From the NCBI GenBank assembly GCA_964430245.1, contig CAYSEW010000001.1:1-64000 (forward strand): a DNA stretch of 64,000 nucleotides, written 5' to 3'. The stretch comes from CAYSEW01 sp964430245. GTDB taxonomy: Bacteria; Bacteroidota; Bacteroidia; Flavobacteriales_D; Parvicellaceae. The notes under the pieces are model-generated. The model saw only the letters and a program-made list of their open reading frames with translations, had not been told where the DNA came from and searched no databases. The first letter of the stretch is position 1. The number at the start of each line of letters is the position of its first letter. The position numbers were made by a program, and so were the translations under genes. Shown here piece by piece: positions 16,924 through 25,750 of this stretch.

Positions 16924-18230
16924 ATATAGCAGTAGTAGGAACAGGTTATGTTGGTTTGGTCAATGGAACATGTTTGGCTGAAACAGGGAATCAAGTAACC
17001 TGTGTCGATATTGATGTTGAGAAAGTACAGGAAATGCGTGAGGGAGTTGTTCCTATTTATGAGCCTCAATTAGATGTTTTATTTCAGAGGAATATTAAAC
17101 AAGGTAGATTGAAGTTTACAAATAATCTTGAGGAAGCTATTGAAGATGCTCAGGTCATTTTTCTTGCTTTGCCAACTCCGCCCGGTGAAGATGGCTCTGC
17201 AGATCTTAGTTATGTGTTAGGAGTTGCTGAGCAATTAGGAAATATCATAAGGAATTATAAAGTAATTGTAGATAAAAGTACTGTTCCTGTGGGGACAGCT
17301 GAAAAAGTAACAAAAGCTATTTTAAACAATGCAAAGGTTGATTTTGATGTAGTCTCCAATCCTGAATTTTTAAGAGAAGGATTTGCTATTAGTGATTTTA
17401 TGAAGCCAGATCGTGTTGTAATTGGAACTTCAAGTGAAAAAGCAAGGGGGATAATGGAGCGACTTTTTAAACCCTTTGTAAGACAAGGTAATCCAATAAT
17501 TTTCATGGATGAAAAGTCAGCAGAGCTTACAAAATATGCTGCCAATGCATTCTTAGCTACAAAGATTACCTTTATGAATGAAATTGCTAATTATTGTGAG
17601 CTTATAGGTGCAGATGTTGATATGGTTAGAAAAGGGATTGGAACAGACTCAAGAATTGGTAAAAGATTTTTATTTCCTGGTATTGGGTTTGGAGGCAGCT
17701 GTTTCCCGAAAGATGTTTTGGCATTAACTAATTCAGGGAAAGATGTAAATTATGATTTTCAGATTATTGATTCAGTATTAAAGGTCAATCATTCGCAGAA
17801 ATTAAAGTTAGTTGAAAAAGTTAAAAAATATTTTGATGCAAATTTAAAGGGATTAAAATTTGCGATATGGGGTTTAGCTTTTAAACCAGACACAGACGAT
17901 ATTCGTGAAGCTGCTTCTATATATATTATCAATGAATTGATTGACGCAGGAGCAAAGATCGTTGTTTTTGACCCTGAAGCGATGGAGAATATTGAAAACA
18001 TATTTGGAAATAAAATTGAATATGCATCTAATCAATATGATGTCGTAGAGAATGCTGATGCATTGTTAATTGTTACTGAATGGTCTGTTTTCAGGAATCC
18101 TGATTTTAATAAAATGGAAAGTTTATTAAAAAACAAGGTCATTTTTGATGGTAGGAACTTATATGATTTAGAATTCATGAAAGGCAGACAATTTTATTAT
18201 GAAAGTATAGGTAGAGAAATTGTAAATTAA
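16920..18230 (+). CDS. ugd: UDP-glucose 6-dehydrogenase
   Basis: The enzyme oxidises UDP-glucose to UDP-glucuronate with two NAD. The 436-residue protein has the N-terminal dinucleotide fold VGTGYVGLVNGTCLAE, the STVPVGTAEK and VSNPEFLREG segments, the catalytic cysteine loop GIGFGGSCFPKDVLAL and the C-terminal FKPDTDDIREA motif. The gene directly downstream encodes a UDP-glucuronate decarboxylase-like enzyme, so the product is probably converted to UDP-xylose. It overlaps the aminotransferase gene by 4 bases (ATGA). Confidence 0.95.
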   Translation: MNIAVVGTGYVGLVNGTCLAETGNQVTCVDIDVEKVQEMREGVVPIYEPQLDVLFQRNIKQGRLKFTNNLEEAIEDAQVIFLALPTPPGEDGSADLSYVLGVAEQLGNIIRNYKVIVDKSTVPVGTAEKVTKAILNNAKVDFDVVSNPEFLREGFAISDFMKPDRVVIGTSSEKARGIMERLFKPFVRQGNPIIFMDEKSAELTKYAANAFLATKITFMNEIANYCELIGADVDMVRKGIGTDSRIGKRFLFPGIGFGGSCFPKDVLALTNSGKDVNYDFQIIDSVLKVNHSQKLKLVEKVKKYFDANLKGLKFAIWGLAFKPDTDDIREAASIYIINELIDAGAKIVVFDPEAMENIENIFGNKIEYASNQYDVVENADALLIVTEWSVFRNPDFNKMESLLKNKVIFDGRNLYDLEFMKGRQFYYESIGREIVN

Positions 18231-18233
18231 TAA

Positions 18234-19223
18234 ATGAAAAAAAGAGTATTAATAACAGGAGCAGCTGGTTTTTTAGGGTCACATTTATGTGATCGCTTTA
18301 TTAATGAAGGTTATCAGGTAGTTGGAATGGATAATTTAATCACTGGTAATCTTAAAAATATAGAACATCTATTTGAAAAGGAAGATTTTGAATTTCACCA
18401 TCATGATGTCTCTAATTATGTGCATGTTCCGGGAAAGTTGGATTATATTTTACATTTTGCTTCTCCTGCAAGTCCTATAGATTATCTGAAAATCCCAATT
18501 CAAACTCTAAAGGTAGGATCTTTAGGTACTCATAATTTATTGGGATTAGCAAAAGCAAAAAAAGCAGTGATTATGGTGGCTTCTACAAGTGAAGTATATG
18601 GTGATCCTTTAGTGCACCCTCAGACTGAAGAATATTATGGGAATGTAAATCCAATAGGTTTAAGAGGGGTTTACGATGAAGCTAAAAGATTTCAAGAATC
18701 TATTACTATGGCTTATCATCGTTTTCATGGCTTGGATACTAAAATTGTTAGGATTTTCAACACCTATGGGCCAAGGATGAGGCTAAATGATGGGCGCGTA
18801 TTACCGGCTTTTATTGGTCAGGCATTAAGGGGAGAAGACCTTACTATCTTTGGAGATGGATCCCAAACAAGGTCATTTTGTTATGTAGATGATCTAGTAG
18901 AAGGAATTTTTAGATTGTTGCTTAGTGATTGTTCTACACCAATTAATATAGGTAATCCTGATGAAATTACAATTTCATCATTTGCTGAAGAAATTATTGA
19001 ATTAACTAAAACATCACAAAAGGTGATTTATCAACCCTTGCCAGAAAATGATCCTTTACAACGACAACCAGATATTTCAAAAGCAAAAGAGATATTAAAC
19101 TGGGAGCCTACTATTTCAAGAGAAAAAGGGCTGAGATTAACTTATGAGTATTTTTTGAGTCTTTCTGATCAAGAACTTAGAAATAAGGAGCATAATAATT
19201 TTGAAAAATACATAAAATATTAA
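18234..19223 (+). CDS. UDP-glucuronate decarboxylase (UDP-xylose synthase)-like SDR
   Basis: A 329-residue extended short-chain dehydrogenase. The NAD site is GAAGFLGSHLCDRF. The catalytic region reads ASTSEVYGDP, followed by NVNPIG and YDEAKR (YxxxK), and the sequence GYGNVNP-type loop plus RIFNTYGPRMRLNDGRV match UDP-xylose synthases closely. The Pro-Arg-Ser after PIG in most family members is Leu-Arg-Gly here. Placed 3 bases after ugd, it would use UDP-glucuronate. UDP-arabinose or another 4-keto product is an alternative, but decarboxylation is favoured by the motif. Confidence 0.87.
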   Translation: MKKRVLITGAAGFLGSHLCDRFINEGYQVVGMDNLITGNLKNIEHLFEKEDFEFHHHDVSNYVHVPGKLDYILHFASPASPIDYLKIPIQTLKVGSLGTHNLLGLAKAKKAVIMVASTSEVYGDPLVHPQTEEYYGNVNPIGLRGVYDEAKRFQESITMAYHRFHGLDTKIVRIFNTYGPRMRLNDGRVLPAFIGQALRGEDLTIFGDGSQTRSFCYVDDLVEGIFRLLLSDCSTPINIGNPDEITISSFAEEIIELTKTSQKVIYQPLPENDPLQRQPDISKAKEILNWEPTISREKGLRLTYEYFLSLSDQELRNKEHNNFEKYIKY

Positions 19224-19793
19224 ATGAATTATTTTGCACATCATACTGCTGAAATTGATCAAGGATCTAAAATTGGAAAAGGGTCTAAAATATGGCATTT
19301 TAGTCATATAATGTCTGATTCTACTTTAGGAGAGAATTGTAACATTGGGCAAAATGTAGTTGTTTCTCCAAAGGTAGTTTTAGGGAATAATGTTAAAGTT
19401 CAGAATAATGTTTCTATATATACTGGTGTTATATGTCAAGATGATGTTTTCTTAGGCCCATCAATGGTCTTTACCAATATTCTAAACCCAAGAAGTGTAG
19501 TTGTAAGAAGGGATAAATATATTGAAACCATTGTAGAAAAGGGAGCTTCAATTGGAGCTAATGCCACAATTATATGTGGAAATAGAATCGGTAAATATGC
19601 TTTAATAGGAGCAGGAGCTGTTGTTACAAAAGAAGTGAAAGCATATGCATTGGTAGTAGGGAATCCGTCTAAGCAAATTGGTTGGGTAAGTGAACATGGG
19701 CATCGATTAATTTTTGAAGGTGATATTGCGGTCTGTCCTGAATCAAATTGTAAATATCAATTAACTAATAATTCTGTATATAAAATAGGATGA
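19224..19793 (+). CDS. Left-handed beta-helix N-acetyltransferase (WbpD-like)
   Basis: A 189-residue hexapeptide-repeat acetyltransferase. Repeats of the [LIV]Gx4 type run from about residue 12 to 150 (for example IGKGSKIWHFSHI, IGQNVVVSPKVVLG, IGANATIICGNRIG). The C-terminal VVGNPSKQIGWVSEHGHRL is characteristic of sugar N-acetyltransferases of the WbpD/WlbB group, which acetylate the 3-amino group of UDP-2-acetamido-3-amino-glucuronate. It starts at the base after the UXS-like stop and overlaps the oxidoreductase gene by 4 bases. Confidence 0.87.
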   Translation: MNYFAHHTAEIDQGSKIGKGSKIWHFSHIMSDSTLGENCNIGQNVVVSPKVVLGNNVKVQNNVSIYTGVICQDDVFLGPSMVFTNILNPRSVVVRRDKYIETIVEKGASIGANATIICGNRIGKYALIGAGAVVTKEVKAYALVVGNPSKQIGWVSEHGHRLIFEGDIAVCPESNCKYQLTNNSVYKIG

Positions 19794-20815
19794 GCAATAG
19801 TGAAAAAATAAAATTTGCAGTAGTTGGGGTAGGTCATATTGGCAAACGTCATGCTGAGATGATTGAAAGGAATAAAGATGCTGAATTGATAGCTATGTGC
19901 GATATTCTACCTAAAGCATCTTTGGGTATTGAAAATTACCAATTACCATTGTATGCTTCTATGGAAGAGCTTTTTTCTAAACATCCTGAAATAGATGTGG
20001 TAAATATATGCACTCCTAATGGCTTGCATTCAGATCAAGCAATTTTAGCAATTGAATATCAAAAACATGTAGTAGTAGAAAAACCTATTGGATTATCTAA
20101 GAGTAAGTGTGAACAAGTCATTTATAAAGCCTTACAAAATAATAAACAAGTTTTTGCTGTTATGCAAAATCGTTATTCACCACCTAGTGTTTGGCTGAAA
20201 GAAGTCGTTGAAAATAAAATAATTGGTGATATTTTTTTAGTGCAGGTAAATTGTTTCTGGAATCGAGATGAAAGGTATTATAAAAAAGGAAGCTGGAAAG
20301 GAACTCAGGATCTTGATGGAGGGACATTATTTACTCAGTTTTCTCATTTTGTAGACATTATGTACTGGTTGTTTGGAGATATAGATAATATTCAAGGAAA
20401 GTTTAATGATTTCACTCACAAAGAATATACTGATTTTGAAGATTCTGGATTAGTTTCATTTGAATTTATTAATGGAGGAATGGGTTCTCTTAATTATTCA
20501 ACAGCTGTATGGGGTGCAAATTTGGAAAGCAGTATAACAATTATTGGAAGTAAAGGAAGTGTCAAAGTTGGTGGTCAGTATATGAATGAAGTTGAGTATT
20601 GCCATATTGATGATTATATTATGCCGGCACTCAAGGATTCTAATCCTCCTAATGATTATGGTGCTTATAAAGGGAGTGCGGCTAATCATCATTTTATAAT
20701 AGAAAATGTAGTGGATACATTAAAAGGAAATAACTCCGCTACAACAAATGCATTAGAAGGATTAAAAGTTGTGGAAATTATTGAAAGAATATATAATATT
20801 AGAGATGGAAAATAA
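19790..20815 (+). CDS. Gfo/Idh/MocA family oxidoreductase (WbpB-like)
   Basis: A 341-residue NAD-dependent sugar oxidoreductase. The N-terminal Rossmann motif is VVGVGHIGKRHAEMI, followed by VNICTPNGLHSDQA and the family EKPIGLS motif. The C-terminal substrate domain contains GTQDLDGGTLFTQFSHFVD with the conserved Asp and His. In the WbpA-B-E-D route, WbpB oxidises C3 of UDP-N-acetylglucosaminuronate. All four partners are present here, which supports that role. The 3' end overlaps the next start by 11 bases. Confidence 0.87.
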   Translation: MSNSEKIKFAVVGVGHIGKRHAEMIERNKDAELIAMCDILPKASLGIENYQLPLYASMEELFSKHPEIDVVNICTPNGLHSDQAILAIEYQKHVVVEKPIGLSKSKCEQVIYKALQNNKQVFAVMQNRYSPPSVWLKEVVENKIIGDIFLVQVNCFWNRDERYYKKGSWKGTQDLDGGTLFTQFSHFVDIMYWLFGDIDNIQGKFNDFTHKEYTDFEDSGLVSFEFINGGMGSLNYSTAVWGANLESSITIIGSKGSVKVGGQYMNEVEYCHIDDYIMPALKDSNPPNDYGAYKGSAANHHFIIENVVDTLKGNNSATTNALEGLKVVEIIERIYNIRDGK

Positions 20816-21848
20816 GGTGGAAATATATAATAGTTTGGTGAGTAAAGATGCTAAATTGGCTGTAATAGGGTTAGGATATGTGGGATTGCCCATCGCGTTA
20901 GAATTTGCTAAAAAAATCAGTGTTATTGGTTTTGATATTAACCTTTCAAGGGTAGATATGATGAAAAGGAACATAGATCCAAGTAATGAATTGGTAGCTT
21001 CAGATTTTGAGGGATGTGATATCCAATTTACAGCTAACATTGAGGACCTTGAGGAGGTAAGGTTTTTTATTGTTGCTGTTCCAACACCTATTGATGATAG
21101 TAAAGAACCTAATATAAAACCTTTATTAAGTGCTACTAATTCCGTTGCTAAAGTCTTGAAAAAAGGAGACTATGTAGTATATGAATCTACTGTTTATCCA
21201 GGTTGCACTGAAGAGGATTGTATTCCTGTACTTGAAGAAGTAAGTGGATTAGGGTTTAAAAAAGATTTTAAAGTAGGTTANNNNNNNNNNNNNNNNNNNN
21301 NNNNNNNNNNNNNNNNNNNNNNNNNNNNNNNNNNNNNNNNNNNNNNNNNNNNNNNNNNNNNNNNNNNNNNNNNNNNNNNNAAAGAATTGGGTTATCATGC
21401 AAAAATTATTAATTCTGGAAGAGCTGTAAATGATTCTATGGGAGCACATGTAGGAAGAAAAGTAGCTAAAAAGATTATTTCAAGTGGAACTAATATGAGA
21501 GATGCTAAGGTATTGGTGATGGGTGCAACCTTTAAAGAAGATGTTTCAGATATAAGAAATTCAAAGGTAGTAGATGTTATCAATGAATTAAAGTCATTTT
21601 CATGTAGTGTTGATGTAATAGATCCACATGCTGATTCTGATGAATTAATGGAGGAATATAATTTTGACTTGGTTGAAAATGTTAATGGAAACATTTATGA
21701 TGCTATTATAATAGCTGTTAATCATTTAGAATATAAGAAATATACAGAAGCTGATTTTAAAAAGATGCTCAATCCAAAAGGATTATTAGTAGATTTAAAA
21801 GGTGTTTTTAGAAACCAAATATCAGACATTGATTATTGGACATTGTAA
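20805..21848 (+). CDS. UDP-N-acetylglucosamine/galactosamine 6-dehydrogenase-like (WbpA/TviB type), interrupted by scaffold gap
   Basis: A nucleotide-sugar dehydrogenase that would feed UDP-N-acetylhexosaminuronate to the WbpB-like enzyme. The visible N-terminal part has VIGLGYVGLPIALEFAK, VAVPTPIDDS and YESTVYPGCTEEDC. After the gap come the NSGRAVNDSMG region and FKEDVSDIRNSKV. The segment between DFKVGY and KELGYH, which includes the catalytic Cys loop, is lost in 100 N. By comparison with about 425-residue relatives, some 100-130 residues are missing, so the true gap is probably 300-400 bases. I start at ATG 20805, since an upstream in-frame TTG gives non-conserved residues. The frame on both sides agrees. 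Confidence 0.85.
   Translation: MENKVEIYNSLVSKDAKLAVIGLGYVGLPIALEFAKKISVIGFDINLSRVDMMKRNIDPSNELVASDFEGCDIQFTANIEDLEEVRFFIVAVPTPIDDSKEPNIKPLLSATNSVAKVLKKGDYVVYESTVYPGCTEEDCIPVLEEVSGLGFKKDFKVGXXXXXXXXXXXXXXXXXXXXXXXXXXXXXXXXXXKELGYHAKIINSGRAVNDSMGAHVGRKVAKKIISSGTNMRDAKVLVMGATFKEDVSDIRNSKVVDVINELKSFSCSVDVIDPHADSDELMEEYNFDLVENVNGNIYDAIIIAVNHLEYKKYTEADFKKMLNPKGLLVDLKGVFRNQISDIDYWTL
21281..21380. other. Scaffold gap of 100 N inside the WbpA/TviB-like gene
   Basis: Exactly 100 unknown bases, a placeholder length. No sequence is shared between the two flanks, unlike the gap in fusA. The missing protein segment is longer than the 33-34 residues that 100 bases could encode. Confidence 0.97.
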
Positions 21849-22903
21849 TGGAAAGTAAGAAAAAAATATTAGTAACAGGCGGTGCTGGTTTTATTGGGTC
21901 TCATGTAGTTAGGTTATTAGTGAATAAATATCCAGATTATTTAATTGTTAACATGGACAAGCTTACTTATGCAGGGAACCCTGAAAACCTTATTGATATT
22001 GAAAAAAAACCTAATTATTTATTTGAAAAAATAGATATCAATGATGAGAAAAAAGTTTTTGAGCTATTTGAAAAATATAAATTTGATGGGGTAATTCATT
22101 TAGCTGCAGAGTCACACGTAGATCGTTCCATATCAAATCCAAATGAATTTATTTATACTAATGTGATAGGAACCTTAAATCTTTTAAATGCTTCTAAATT
22201 GATTTGGGAAGATAAAAAAGAAGATAAAGTATTTTATCATATTTCTACAGATGAAGTTTATGGTTCATTAGGAGATGAAGGTTTTTTTGTTGAAACTACA
22301 GCTTACGATCCAAGAAGTCCCTATTCTGCATCAAAAGCAAGTTCTGATCATTTAGTAAGATCCTATTATCATACATTTAATATGCCAGTTAAATTGTCTA
22401 ATTGCAGTAATAATTATGGGTCTCATCAATTTCCTGAAAAGTTAATTCCTTTAATAATCAATAATATTTGTCATAAGAAGGAGCTTCCTGTTTATGGAAA
22501 AGGTGATAATGTAAGAGATTGGCTATGGGTTGAAGACCATGCAAGGGCAATAGACCTTATTTTTCATGAAGGTAAAATAGGAGAAACTTATAATATTGGT
22601 GGATACAATGAATGGAAAAATATTGATTTGGTTCATTTAATTTGTGACATCCTTGATGAAAAATTAAATAGAAAAGATAGCTCTTCAAGAGAGCTAATAA
22701 AATTTGTAAAAGATCGAGCAGGACATGATCTTAGATATGCAATAGATGCATCTAAGATTAAAGATGAATTAGGTTGGGAGCCTTCTGTTACATTTAATGA
22801 AGGACTTGAGTTGACTATTGACTGGTATTTAAATAATAAAGAATGGTTAGATCATGTAACTTCTGGTACTTATTTAGAGTACTATTCCAAACAATATTTA
22901 TAG
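21848..22903 (+). CDS. rmlB: dTDP-glucose 4,6-dehydratase
   Basis: The enzyme makes dTDP-4-keto-6-deoxyglucose, the precursor of rhamnose and other deoxysugars. The 351-residue protein has GGAGFIGSHVV, the HLAAESHVDRSI motif, STDEVYGSLGDEG with the catalytic Thr-Asp-Glu, YSASKASSDH (YxxxK) and NCSNNYGSHQFPEKLIP. I start at ATG 21848, which overlaps the previous stop (TAATG). An in-frame TTG 12 bases upstream is ignored. No rmlA, rmlC or rmlD lies in the window, so the end product is uncertain. Confidence 0.94.
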   Translation: MESKKKILVTGGAGFIGSHVVRLLVNKYPDYLIVNMDKLTYAGNPENLIDIEKKPNYLFEKIDINDEKKVFELFEKYKFDGVIHLAAESHVDRSISNPNEFIYTNVIGTLNLLNASKLIWEDKKEDKVFYHISTDEVYGSLGDEGFFVETTAYDPRSPYSASKASSDHLVRSYYHTFNMPVKLSNCSNNYGSHQFPEKLIPLIINNICHKKELPVYGKGDNVRDWLWVEDHARAIDLIFHEGKIGETYNIGGYNEWKNIDLVHLICDILDEKLNRKDSSSRELIKFVKDRAGHDLRYAIDASKIKDELGWEPSVTFNEGLELTIDWYLNNKEWLDHVTSGTYLEYYSKQYL

Positions 22904-22911
22904 ATTAATTT

Positions 22912-23664
22912 TTGGGGTTTTTAAAGAAAATATTTAAAAAAGAAGAAAAGCTTCCACCTTATGATCTTTCTCTTTTAAATGTTGATGTTCATTCTCATTT
23001 TATTCCTGGAATAGATGATGGGGCACAGACAATTGAGGAGTCTTTGGATTTGCTTCGTAAAATGCAAGGGTTTGGTTATAAAAAGCTAATCACTACTCCT
23101 CATGTTATGGAAGATTATTATAAAAACACACCTGAAATTATCTTGGGAGGTTTAGAAAAAGTAAAAAAGGCTATTGAAGAAAATGGGCTTAATATTGAAA
23201 TAGAAGCTTCTGCAGAATATAATCTAGATACAGGCTTTGAAGAGATAATAAAAGAAAATAAGCTATTGACTTTTGGAGGAGATAAAAAGTATGTGCTTTT
23301 TGAACTGTCTTTTTATAATGAACCTAAAAGATTAAAAGAAGTAATTTGGGAATTGAGTACTTCTGGTTTTCAGCCAATATTAGCACATGTTGAAAGATAT
23401 CCATATTGGCATAAAAAGTGGGATAAAATAGAAGATATAGTTAACAGAGATGTGAAATTACAGGTGAATATTGGTTCATTTACAGGTGTTTATGGTTTAG
23501 AAGTTAAAAATACTGCTCATAGACTTGTGGATGAAGGACTGGTTGATCTTATTGGGTCTGATTGTCACAACCTAAGACATATTGATATGATTAAAGAAGC
23601 TATCTGTTTACCTTATTTCCATAAGGCCTGTGGAAACCCTAATTTAATTAATAAGCAGCTCTAA
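22912..23664 (+). CDS. CpsB/YwqE-type tyrosine-protein phosphatase (PHP domain)
   Basis: A 250-residue PHP-family metal-dependent phosphatase that in capsule systems dephosphorylates a BY-type tyrosine kinase and so controls polymer export. Metal ligands are visible in DVHSHFIPGIDDGAQT (His27, His29, Asp35), TTPHVM, the AEYN segment, HVERYP and GSDCHN. The start is TTG 22912, 8 bases after rmlB, giving MGFLKKIFKK. It closes the polysaccharide operon and converges on fabD with one base between stops. No kinase or Wzz gene is present in the window. Confidence 0.88.
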   Translation: MGFLKKIFKKEEKLPPYDLSLLNVDVHSHFIPGIDDGAQTIEESLDLLRKMQGFGYKKLITTPHVMEDYYKNTPEIILGGLEKVKKAIEENGLNIEIEASAEYNLDTGFEEIIKENKLLTFGGDKKYVLFELSFYNEPKRLKEVIWELSTSGFQPILAHVERYPYWHKKWDKIEDIVNRDVKLQVNIGSFTGVYGLEVKNTAHRLVDEGLVDLIGSDCHNLRHIDMIKEAICLPYFHKACGNPNLINKQL

Positions 23665-23665
23665 T

Positions 23666-24550
23666 TTAACCTATAGTCACACTAGAAGTAGGAATTGATC
23701 GATCTATTTTTTTAAATAATCCTTGTAATACTTTTCCTGGTCCAGATTCGATGACCTCTTTAGTGCCATCATTTAACATATTCTGCATGATTTGAGTCCA
23801 TTTTACAGGACCAGTTAGTTGTGCAATTAAATTTTGTTTGATCTCATTAGGATCAGTAACTGGGTTTGCATTGATGTTTTGATAAACAGGACAAATAGGT
23901 TCATTGAATGAAGTAGAATGAATGGCTGCTTCTAATTCTGCTCTTGCAGGTTCCATTAAAGGGGAATGAAATGCGCCTCCAACAGGTAAAATAAGGGCCC
24001 TTCTAGCACCAGCTTCACTTAAAGATTCACAAGCTATTTTTACAGCATCAATTTCTCCTGATATTACAAGTTGACCAGGGCAATTATAGTTAGCAGCAAC
24101 AACAATTCCATCTGTTTGAGAACAAATATTCTCAACAATATTATCATCTAAACCTAAGATAGCAGCCATAGTAGATGGCTGAGCTTCACATGCTTTTTGC
24201 ATAGCTGTGGCACGAGCTAATACTAATTTTAATGCAGATTCAAAATTTAATGATTTATTAGCTACTAAGGCAGAAAATTCTCCTAAAGAATGACCTGCTA
24301 CCATATCTGGTTGAAATGATTCACCTAAGCAATTTGCTAAAATAACTGAATGTAAAAATATGGCTGGTTGAGTAACTTTGGTTTGTTTTAAATCTTCATC
24401 AGACCCATTGAACATAATATCTGTGATCTTAAAACCAAGTATTTCATTGGCTTGCTCAAAAAGGTTTTTTGCTTCAGATGAATATTCATATACATCTTGG
24501 CCCATACCAACAAATTGGGCTCCTTGCCCAGGAAAAACATATGCTTTCAT
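23666..24550 (-). CDS. fabD: Malonyl CoA-acyl carrier protein transacylase FabD
   Basis: FabD loads malonyl groups onto ACP for fatty acid synthesis. The 294-residue protein shows FPGQGAQFVGMG at the start, the nucleophile motif GHSLGEFSAL with Ser88, and GGAFHSPLM with the catalytic His. The C-terminal VIESGPGKVLQGL is also typical. Its length and motifs are normal. It follows the Bax-inhibitor-like gene by 11 bases on the same strand, so the two may share a transcript. Confidence 0.95.
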   Translation of the reverse strand: MKAYVFPGQGAQFVGMGQDVYEYSSEAKNLFEQANEILGFKITDIMFNGSDEDLKQTKVTQPAIFLHSVILANCLGESFQPDMVAGHSLGEFSALVANKSLNFESALKLVLARATAMQKACEAQPSTMAAILGLDDNIVENICSQTDGIVVAANYNCPGQLVISGEIDAVKIACESLSEAGARRALILPVGGAFHSPLMEPARAELEAAIHSTSFNEPICPVYQNINANPVTDPNEIKQNLIAQLTGPVKWTQIMQNMLNDGTKEVIESGPGKVLQGLFKKIDRSIPTSSVTIG

Positions 24551-24561
24551 ATAAAATAAAA

Positions 24562-25278
24562 TTAATCTCTGCCCCCAAATAACCTTAGCATGAATAGGAA
24601 TAAATTGATAAAATCAAGATAAAGGGTTAAGGCACCCATAATAATTAATTTCTGTTTGGTTTCCCCATCATATTCAACCCCTGCACCTATGCGTTTTAAT
24701 TTTTGGACATCATATGCAGTAAGCCCAGTAAAAATAAGAACTCCTAAAATGCTAATTATATAATCAAGACCAGCACTATTCATAAACCAATTGACTATAG
24801 AAGCAATGATAATTCCTATTAATGCCATATAAAGTATGCTTCCAAATTTTGTTAGATCTGTGGAAGTTGTATACCCTAGTAATGCCATAGTTCCAAATGT
24901 ACCTGCAGTAATAAAAAATGTAATTGCAATAGAAGATGAGCTGTATGCAAGGAAAATAAAACTTAGACTCATCCCTGTAAGTAGAGAATAGATAATAAAA
25001 ACAACCATCAATGTGGTAAGACTCAGTTTATTAAATCCAAAGCTCATTAACATAACTAATCCTAGAGGGGCAAGCATTATAATCCAACCCAGGGTTGTCA
25101 CTCCAGTTTCATTAATCAATGAGAACACAGCCTCTGATTCGTAAAACCAAAATGCAGTAACTCCTGAAATTCCCAAAGCAATAAACATTAAAGAGAATAC
25201 ATTAGAGATAAAGTTTTTAGATAAAGCACTACTGTCAATCTTAACAGTTTCTTTTGTATTTAATAAATTTTCAAGCAT
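24562..25278 (-). CDS. Bax inhibitor-1/YccA family membrane protein
   Basis: A 238-residue protein with seven hydrophobic helices. The family pattern is visible in FLAYSSSSIAITFFITAGTF and the C-terminal LTAYDVQKLKRIG (with the conserved Asp that senses pH in BI-1 relatives), followed by GALTLYLDFINLFLFMLRLF. Bacterial members are thought to be Ca2+-leak channels or to regulate membrane proteases. Its task here is not shown. It lies 10 bases downstream of the pterin synthase-like gene. Confidence 0.92.
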   Translation of the reverse strand: MLENLLNTKETVKIDSSALSKNFISNVFSLMFIALGISGVTAFWFYESEAVFSLINETGVTTLGWIIMLAPLGLVMLMSFGFNKLSLTTLMVVFIIYSLLTGMSLSFIFLAYSSSSIAITFFITAGTFGTMALLGYTTSTDLTKFGSILYMALIGIIIASIVNWFMNSAGLDYIISILGVLIFTGLTAYDVQKLKRIGAGVEYDGETKQKLIIMGALTLYLDFINLFLFMLRLFGGRD

Positions 25279-25288
25279 GATTTTTTAT

Positions 25289-25711
25289 TTATTGTACGCC
25301 AAAATATTCAACGTAATTATTTTCAGTTTCGTGTAATTTAATAGCATGTAATTTACAGTCCAACAAATTTAATTCATTTTCTAATTGTTCCCATATAGCA
25401 ATACATAAATTTTCTGTACTGCATAGTTTATTTTTTAAAAAAGAGACATCTAGATTTAAGTTTTTATGATCCAACTCTTCAATAATCAATCTATTAATGA
25501 CAGCACTGACTTTTTTAAGATCTACTAGGTATCCAGTTGAAGGATTAACAGCTCCTTTTACAGTTACAAATAATTCATAATTATGACCATGCCAGTTAGG
25601 GTTAGCGCATTTACCATAAACCTGCATGTTCTTTTCATCTGACCATTCATGATTCCACATTTTATGAGCAGCATTAAACCGTTCTCTTCTTGTTAAATAT
25701 ACTGTTTTCAT
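25289..25711 (-). CDS. 6-pyruvoyl-tetrahydropterin synthase/QueD family protein
   Basis: A 140-residue T-fold enzyme. The zinc ligands are seen as FNAAH (His16) and NPNWHGHNYE (His41, His43), and KCANP contains the catalytic Cys35. The C-terminal KLHETENNYVEYFG matches the family. It may act as QueD (6-carboxy-tetrahydropterin synthase) in queuosine biosynthesis or as PTPS in pterin synthesis. The spacing Cys-x5-HxH and the presence of ESDH-like residues do not settle which. No other queuosine gene is adjacent. Confidence 0.88.
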   Translation of the reverse strand: MKTVYLTRRERFNAAHKMWNHEWSDEKNMQVYGKCANPNWHGHNYELFVTVKGAVNPSTGYLVDLKKVSAVINRLIIEELDHKNLNLDVSFLKNKLCSTENLCIAIWEQLENELNLLDCKLHAIKLHETENNYVEYFGVQ

Positions 25712-25750
25712 TTTTTTTGAATATGGATTGAATGTGCTAAAAGAGATTTT

